26,694 nt of DNA from CAZABP01 sp964483245 (GTDB lineage Bacteria; Planctomycetota; UBA1135; UBA2386), in assembly GCA_964483245.1 (NCBI GenBank), contig CAZABP010000058.1, positions 1 through 26,694 of the forward strand. Reading direction: 5' to 3'. Under the pieces are notes generated by a model that worked only from the letters and a program-made list of their open reading frames with translations, was not told the DNA's origin and searched no databases. This document shows, piece by piece, positions 23,303 to 26,694 of this stretch. Every line of letters begins with the position of its first letter. The stretch's first letter is position 1. The translations under genes and the position numbers were made by a program.

Positions 23303-23490
23303 CACCTGCTCCAGCAGCGTGGTCTCCCCCACTCGGCACGCACCGCGCAGAACGACCGCCGGAGCGAGGCCTGCCGCGGGCCGGCACAGGACAGGAGTTC
23401 GAACGCCCAGCGGCGATGCGGCCGGGCGCGCCCCAGGCGCCCTTCCCACCAGGGATTGGCGGTGCGCAGCAGCTCCGACGGGTGCGCGAA
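23303..23490 (-). pseudogene. N-terminal remnant of an AAA-family ATPase, frameshifted
   Basis: In one minus frame the sequence reads ELLRTANPWWEGR and RRWAFELL. In another it continues GLAPAVVLRGACRVGETTLL and EQV. Together they match the start of prokaryotic AAA_14-type ATPases, where an NPWW box precedes a VVLRGxRQVGKTTLL Walker A. A frameshift separates the two parts and the Walker A lysine is replaced by Glu (VGETTLL). The rest is missing: the sequence runs into the decayed ssrA promoter. It is therefore a dead fragment. Confidence 0.55.
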
Positions 23491-23519
23491 CCCGTTGGCA
23501 CACCCGCAGCGCGAAGTCG

Positions 23520-23867
23520 TGGAGGCGCCGGGAATCGAACCCGGGTCCCGGAATGCGGCAGCGACAGCCTCTACGTGCGTAGGTCCGCCTTCGGGTCTCG
23601 CCCCACCAACACCGACGGCCGGGTGATGGCAGAGCCAGCTCGACTGTTTCTCATCGCCGCCGGGCCGAGCAGCCGGCAGCGACCAGCCTGCTAGTGTCGT
23701 CAACGGCCCCCGCAGGCGTAGGACCGTCGACGCTGGCTACTGTTTGTTAGGCAGCCAGGGAGTAGTGCTGGTTGGCACTTGTGGTTTTCCGGGTGTTTTA
23801 CGAGGCCTCCCGGACCTCGGCACGCCACTGAAGCCACGACGGCATCCGGTCGAAACCGATCGCCCCC
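23520..23867 (-). ncRNA. ssrA: tmRNA (intact)
   Basis: The 348-nt transfer-messenger RNA rescues stalled ribosomes. The 5' GGGGGCG (23867-23861) pairs with 3' CGCCTCC (23527-23521), and the 3' half carries the T-arm GGTTCGATTCCCGG. The 5' domain contains GGTTTCGACCGGATGCC and the conserved GGCCTCGTAAAA before the tag. The tag frame at 23776-23747 encodes ANQHYSLAA then TAA, with the usual LAA degron end. The discriminator is A (complement of 23520) and CCA is not encoded. A promoter lies just upstream at 23888-23916. A decayed second copy follows at 23295-21891. Confidence 0.95.
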
Positions 23868-23887
23868 ATGGAGAAGTGAGCGGCGCA

Positions 23888-23916
23888 GTTATGCGCCGGC
23901 GGGCACGGCGGCGCAA
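23888..23916 (-). promoter_or_regulatory. ssrA promoter
   Basis: TTGCGC (23916-23911), 17 nt, CATAAC (23893-23888) gives standard sigma-70 spacing. Transcription would start about 13 nt before the mature 5' end. The block is conserved upstream of the decayed second copy (TTGCGT-N17-CATGAC), which supports it. The -10 box lies in a short hairpin sequence, GGCGCA-GTTA-TGCGCC. Confidence 0.6.
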
Positions 23917-24164
23917 GGGGCGGTGCGTCCAGGCGACGCATCGCATGCGCGCACGGCCGCCGGCTGGCACCCGCGTCGCCGCACCACCGCGCCACGCCGC
24001 GCAGCGCCGCGACACCGACGAGTCATCGAACGACGCACGAGCGGCGCCTCGCGCGCGCGGCAACACAGCACCACCGACCACACCCCGCACCCGTTCTCAC
24101 CAACCGCGCATGCACACCCCAACCCCCGTCCATACGCTGCGCCCACCCGCACACCACCACCCTG
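23917..24164. other. ssrA/antiporter divergent region
   Basis: This DNA lies between the ssrA promoter and the antiporter start. It is C-rich on the plus strand, with no Shine-Dalgarno before the antiporter ATG and no clear promoter that I can identify. It must nevertheless contain the antiporter promoter. Confidence 0.35.
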
Positions 24165-26561
24165 ATGGACTCGATCTACATCATCGGCCCGCTGCTCCTC
24201 CTGGGCGTGGTGCTGGCCGCGGTCTGGCTCGATCGCTTCAGCGTTCCGATCATCCTGGTCGCGCTCGGCCTCGGGCTCCTCGCCGGGAGCGACGTGCTCG
24301 GCCTGTGGTATTTCGACGACGCCGCGCTCGCCAACGACATCGCGAACGCGAGTCTGGTCTTCATCCTGTTCCACGGCGGCCTGGGCACGAAGCGGAGCGT
24401 GCTGCGCACGGTGGCGCTGCCGGCCGGCAGCATGGCGACGTTGGGCGTGGTGCTGACGGCGCTGGTGACGTTCGGCGTGCTGCACTTCGCGCTGGGTTGG
24501 CCGTTCGAACGCTGCCTGCTGCTCGCGGCGGTCATCTCGTCGACGGACGCGGCGGCGACGTTCTCGATCCTGCGCCGGCAATCGCTGCCAACACGGTTGG
24601 CGTCCACGATCGAGATCGAGAGCGCGGCGAACGACCCGATGGCGATCCTGCTGACGCTGGTGGTCCTCGAGGCGCTGACGTCGGACGCGAGCCTGGGCTG
24701 GATGATCCTCCCGGTGTTCCTGTGGAAGTTCCTCGCGGCACCGGTGGTCGGCTGGCTGATGGCGCGCGTGGCGCTTGGCGCGTTCGACCGCCTGAACCCG
24801 CAGGACCGCGGCTACTACTACGTGCTGCTGATCGCGATCGTGCCGCTGACCTACGGGCTGGCGGAGCTGGCGCGCGCGAGCGGGATCCTGGCGGTGTTCA
24901 CGGCCGGCGTGGTGATGGGCAACCGGCGGCACATCTACCAGCAGGGGGTGCGCAACTTCTCGGCGGCGCTGGCGATGATCGCGAACATCGGGGTGTTCGT
25001 GATGATGGGGTTGCTGGTGTTCCCGAGCCAATGGCAGGACTTGTGGCTCGATGGGATCCTGCTGTTCGTGGTGTTGACGTTCGTGGCACGCCCGGCGGCG
25101 GTGTGGCTCGGGACGCTCGGCATGCGATTCCGGGCGAAGGAGCGCCACTTCATGTGCTGGGCCGGCCTGCGCGGCGCGGTGCCGATCGTCCTCGCGACGT
25201 ATCCGATGGCCGCGGGCCTCGAGGTCGGGCACGACGTGTTCAACCTGGTGTTCTTCGCGGTGATCCTGTCGGTGTCGATCCAGGGCTCGACGCTCGCGGC
25301 GCTGGCGCGCCGGCTCGGGCTGTCGGTGCCGGCACGGCCGCAGCCGCGCTACGGGCTGGAGCTAGTGACGATGGCGCACAGCGATCTGGACCTGATCGTG
25401 GTCGATCTGCCGGATCCGAAGGGCCGCCCCGGCCCGCGCATCCGCGACCTCGCGCTGCCGCCGGGCGCGATCCTGACGCTGGTCACGCGCGGCAGCTCGG
25501 TCGTCGCGCCGACGGGGCACACGCGGCTGCTCGGCTGGGACCAGGTGACGGTGCTGGCGCGTCCGGCCGACGAGGAGGAAGTGCGCGCGGCGCTGCTCTC
25601 GCCGTTCGAGCGGCCGGTCGAAGCCGAAGAGCCGGCGGCGCGTGTGCTGGACGTCGGGTCCGAGGGGACTGATGGGGGTGGCGGGGGTAGCGGGGCTGGC
25701 GGGGCACGTGGCGCTGGTGGCGCTGCCGGAGCCGCCGGGGCCGGCGGGGCCGGCGGGGCTGGCGGAGCCGCCCGCCCGCCGGCCGCCGCCCCCGGTGAAC
25801 ACGCGCAGCGCGACCACGTGGTGCTGCTCGGCCACGGCGGCGTCGGGAGCGTGCTCGCGCGCCTGCTGCGCCAGCGTGGGCTGCCGTTCACGGTGATCGA
25901 ACAGGATTTCACGACGGCAACGGCGCTCAGCCGGCAGGGGGTGCGCGTCGTGCACGGCAGCGGCGACGACCCGGCGCTGCTCGTCCGCGCGGGCATCCGC
26001 GACGCGCGCATGTTGCTGGTCACGACGACGCAGCCGGTGGCGGCGCGGCGCGCGATCGAGCACGCACGCCGGTTGAACCCGCAGCTCGAAGTCATCGCGC
26101 GTGTTCACCACGAGTCGCTGCGCGACGCGCTGCGCGGGCTCCCGCGCACGCAATGCGTGCAGGGGGACGTCGAGCTCGCCTACGCAATGGCGCGCGTCAT
26201 GCTGCTCGCGTCCGGCGTCAGCGCGATCGAGACGGAGGCGCTGCTGATCGACGCGCGGCGCGGGGAGGAGGCACCGGCCGCTTCGCCCACGCGCATCCTC
26301 GAGATCCATGTCCCACCGGAGTCACCGATCGTCGGCAAGCGTCTCGCCGAGCTCGAGCTGCCGGCCGGCTCGCTGGTGATCACGATCGCGCGCGAAGGGG
26401 AGTTCGTGGTCCCGAGCGGCCAGACCGCGATCGCGGCGGAAGACTCGCTGCTCGTGCTGGCGGACCTGGCAAAGGTGCGCGCGATCGAAAGCATGATCGA
26501 CGCGAAGCCGCCGGACGCGGAGTCGGATTCGGCGACGGAGTCGGAGGCAACCGCGGGCTAG
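24165..26561 (+). CDS. K+/H+ antiporter with appended RCK (TrkA) module
   Basis: The 798-residue inner-membrane protein exchanges cations for protons. Residues ~1-385 form the CPA-type membrane domain, with about a dozen hydrophobic segments, the SSTDAA motif (125-130) and AANDP (154-158) carrying the likely ion-binding Asp. Residues ~395-465 form a TrkA-C domain, as in NhaP2/CvrA antiporters. A Gly/Ala-rich low-complexity linker (~503-545) follows. Residues ~550-670 form a Rossmann TrkA-N domain (VVLLGHGGVGSVLARLL, acidic E579-x-D581), and ~705-775 a second TrkA-C. The usual CvrA protein ends near residue 560, so the C-terminal RCK pair is an extra nucleotide-sensing module, likely gating activity by NAD(H) or another ligand. 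The acidic tail is rich in SE/SD. Confidence 0.9.
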   Translation: MDSIYIIGPLLLLGVVLAAVWLDRFSVPIILVALGLGLLAGSDVLGLWYFDDAALANDIANASLVFILFHGGLGTKRSVLRTVALPAGSMATLGVVLTALVTFGVLHFALGWPFERCLLLAAVISSTDAAATFSILRRQSLPTRLASTIEIESAANDPMAILLTLVVLEALTSDASLGWMILPVFLWKFLAAPVVGWLMARVALGAFDRLNPQDRGYYYVLLIAIVPLTYGLAELARASGILAVFTAGVVMGNRRHIYQQGVRNFSAALAMIANIGVFVMMGLLVFPSQWQDLWLDGILLFVVLTFVARPAAVWLGTLGMRFRAKERHFMCWAGLRGAVPIVLATYPMAAGLEVGHDVFNLVFFAVILSVSIQGSTLAALARRLGLSVPARPQPRYGLELVTMAHSDLDLIVVDLPDPKGRPGPRIRDLALPPGAILTLVTRGSSVVAPTGHTRLLGWDQVTVLARPADEEEVRAALLSPFERPVEAEEPAARVLDVGSEGTDGGGGGSGAGGARGAGGAAGAAGAGGAGGAGGAARPPAAAPGEHAQRDHVVLLGHGGVGSVLARLLRQRGLPFTVIEQDFTTATALSRQGVRVVHGSGDDPALLVRAGIRDARMLLVTTTQPVAARRAIEHARRLNPQLEVIARVHHESLRDALRGLPRTQCVQGDVELAYAMARVMLLASGVSAIETEALLIDARRGEEAPAASPTRILEIHVPPESPIVGKRLAELELPAGSLVITIAREGEFVVPSGQTAIAAEDSLLVLADLAKVRAIESMIDAKPPDAESDSATESEATAG

Positions 26562-26657
26562 CCGGTTGGGGTCTGACCCTTTTCGGCTACTTGCGTAGCC
26601 GGTTGGGGTCTGACCCCTTTTGACTGCTTGCGCAGCCGGTTGGGCCCCTGTGCCCGG
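26559..26657 (+). repeat. 37-bp tandem repeats downstream of the antiporter
   Basis: Units start at 26559, 26596 and 26633 (third partial), each beginning (T/C)AGCCGGTTGGG. The first overlaps the antiporter stop codon. The units carry GGGTCTGACCC-type palindromes and CTTGCG linkers, and belong to the same GGTTGGGGTC word family as the hairpins near the window start. Confidence 0.85.
26569..26621 (+). terminator. Two tandem intrinsic-terminator-like hairpins
   Basis: GGGT-CTG-ACCC followed by TTTT (26569-26583) and GGGGT-CTG-ACCCC followed by TTTT (26605-26621) sit just after the antiporter stop. Stems are short (4-5 bp) but GC-rich with a T-run, so weak tandem terminators are plausible. Confidence 0.45.
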
Positions 26658-26694
26658 AATCCTCGCGCCGCGCAACAGTTTCCCTACGCGCATT
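26658..26694. other. Window end, nothing identified
   Basis: The last 37 bases contain no feature I can support. Confidence 0.4.

Noticed and set aside
22900..23703. 267-codon minus-strand frame covering the tmRNA 3' end and the DUF433 region
   Set aside because: It runs through a structural RNA and a real gene in the wrong frame; only the short NPWW segment is meaningful, as an ATPase relic.
23881..23898. GTTATGC-containing hairpin considered as an integron attC site
   Set aside because: No matching partner core site at a suitable distance, and the block is better explained as the ssrA -10 region conserved in both copies.
23744..25672. 642-codon plus-strand open frame over tmRNA and the antiporter
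   Set aside because: It is the antiporter and tmRNA read in another frame; Arg/Gly-rich and without a recognisable domain.

Overview
The window is very GC-rich bacterial DNA. The best lineage clue is the secreted Kelch-repeat protein at 989-3259. Its C-terminal ~138-residue domain starts around YGPGCPGS and ends in a beta-rich tail, a type I associate with large planctomycete genomes. I therefore infer a Planctomycetota-like organism; no rRNA is present to confirm it.

Layout. (1) 1-6328 is a chromosomal-looking segment. It holds a secreted Kelch protein, a secreted lactonase-like beta-propeller protein, and a divergently transcribed LysR regulator. Its intergenic DNA is rich in repeats. Two ~470-bp copies of a hairpin-rich non-coding element lie on either side of the Kelch gene, small REP-like hairpins occur near the start, and gene remnants are present (an AAA ATPase C-terminus and a second LysR). 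(2) 6329-8361 is a complete IS1634-type insertion sequence with 22-bp terminal inverted repeats. (3) 8372-21719 is a defence block, all on the minus strand. Transcription order is a DUF499 P-loop ATPase, DUF3780 protein, DUF1156 DNA methyltransferase and PLD-SNF2 helicase, with start/stop codons overlapping or 1 nt apart. After a 230-bp gap comes a 1248-residue reverse transcriptase-nitrilase fusion of the DRT1/UG1 kind. (4) 21891-23867 is the ssrA (tmRNA) locus. It has an intact minus-strand tmRNA with tag ANQHYSLAA and its own promoter, plus a second decayed copy. The 3' third and the promoter/5' end of that second copy survive, separated by a DUF433/DUF5615 toxin-antitoxin-like pair. (5) 24165-26561 is a K+/H+ antiporter with an unusual extra RCK module, followed by tandem 37-bp terminator-like repeats.

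How it fits together. The four coupled genes look like one modification-plus-effector antiphage system: an ATPase, an accessory protein, an adenine-type methyltransferase and a nuclease/helicase. The RT-nitrilase gene follows on the same strand, next to the IS on one side and the ssrA locus on the other. ssrA is a classic island integration site, so the defence genes probably sit on an ssrA-associated island. I see no integrase and no third ssrA-derived attachment site, so the left boundary is unknown. The combination of the DUF499/DUF3780/DUF1156/helicase module with an RT-nitrilase is the most promising candidate for an undescribed composite system here.
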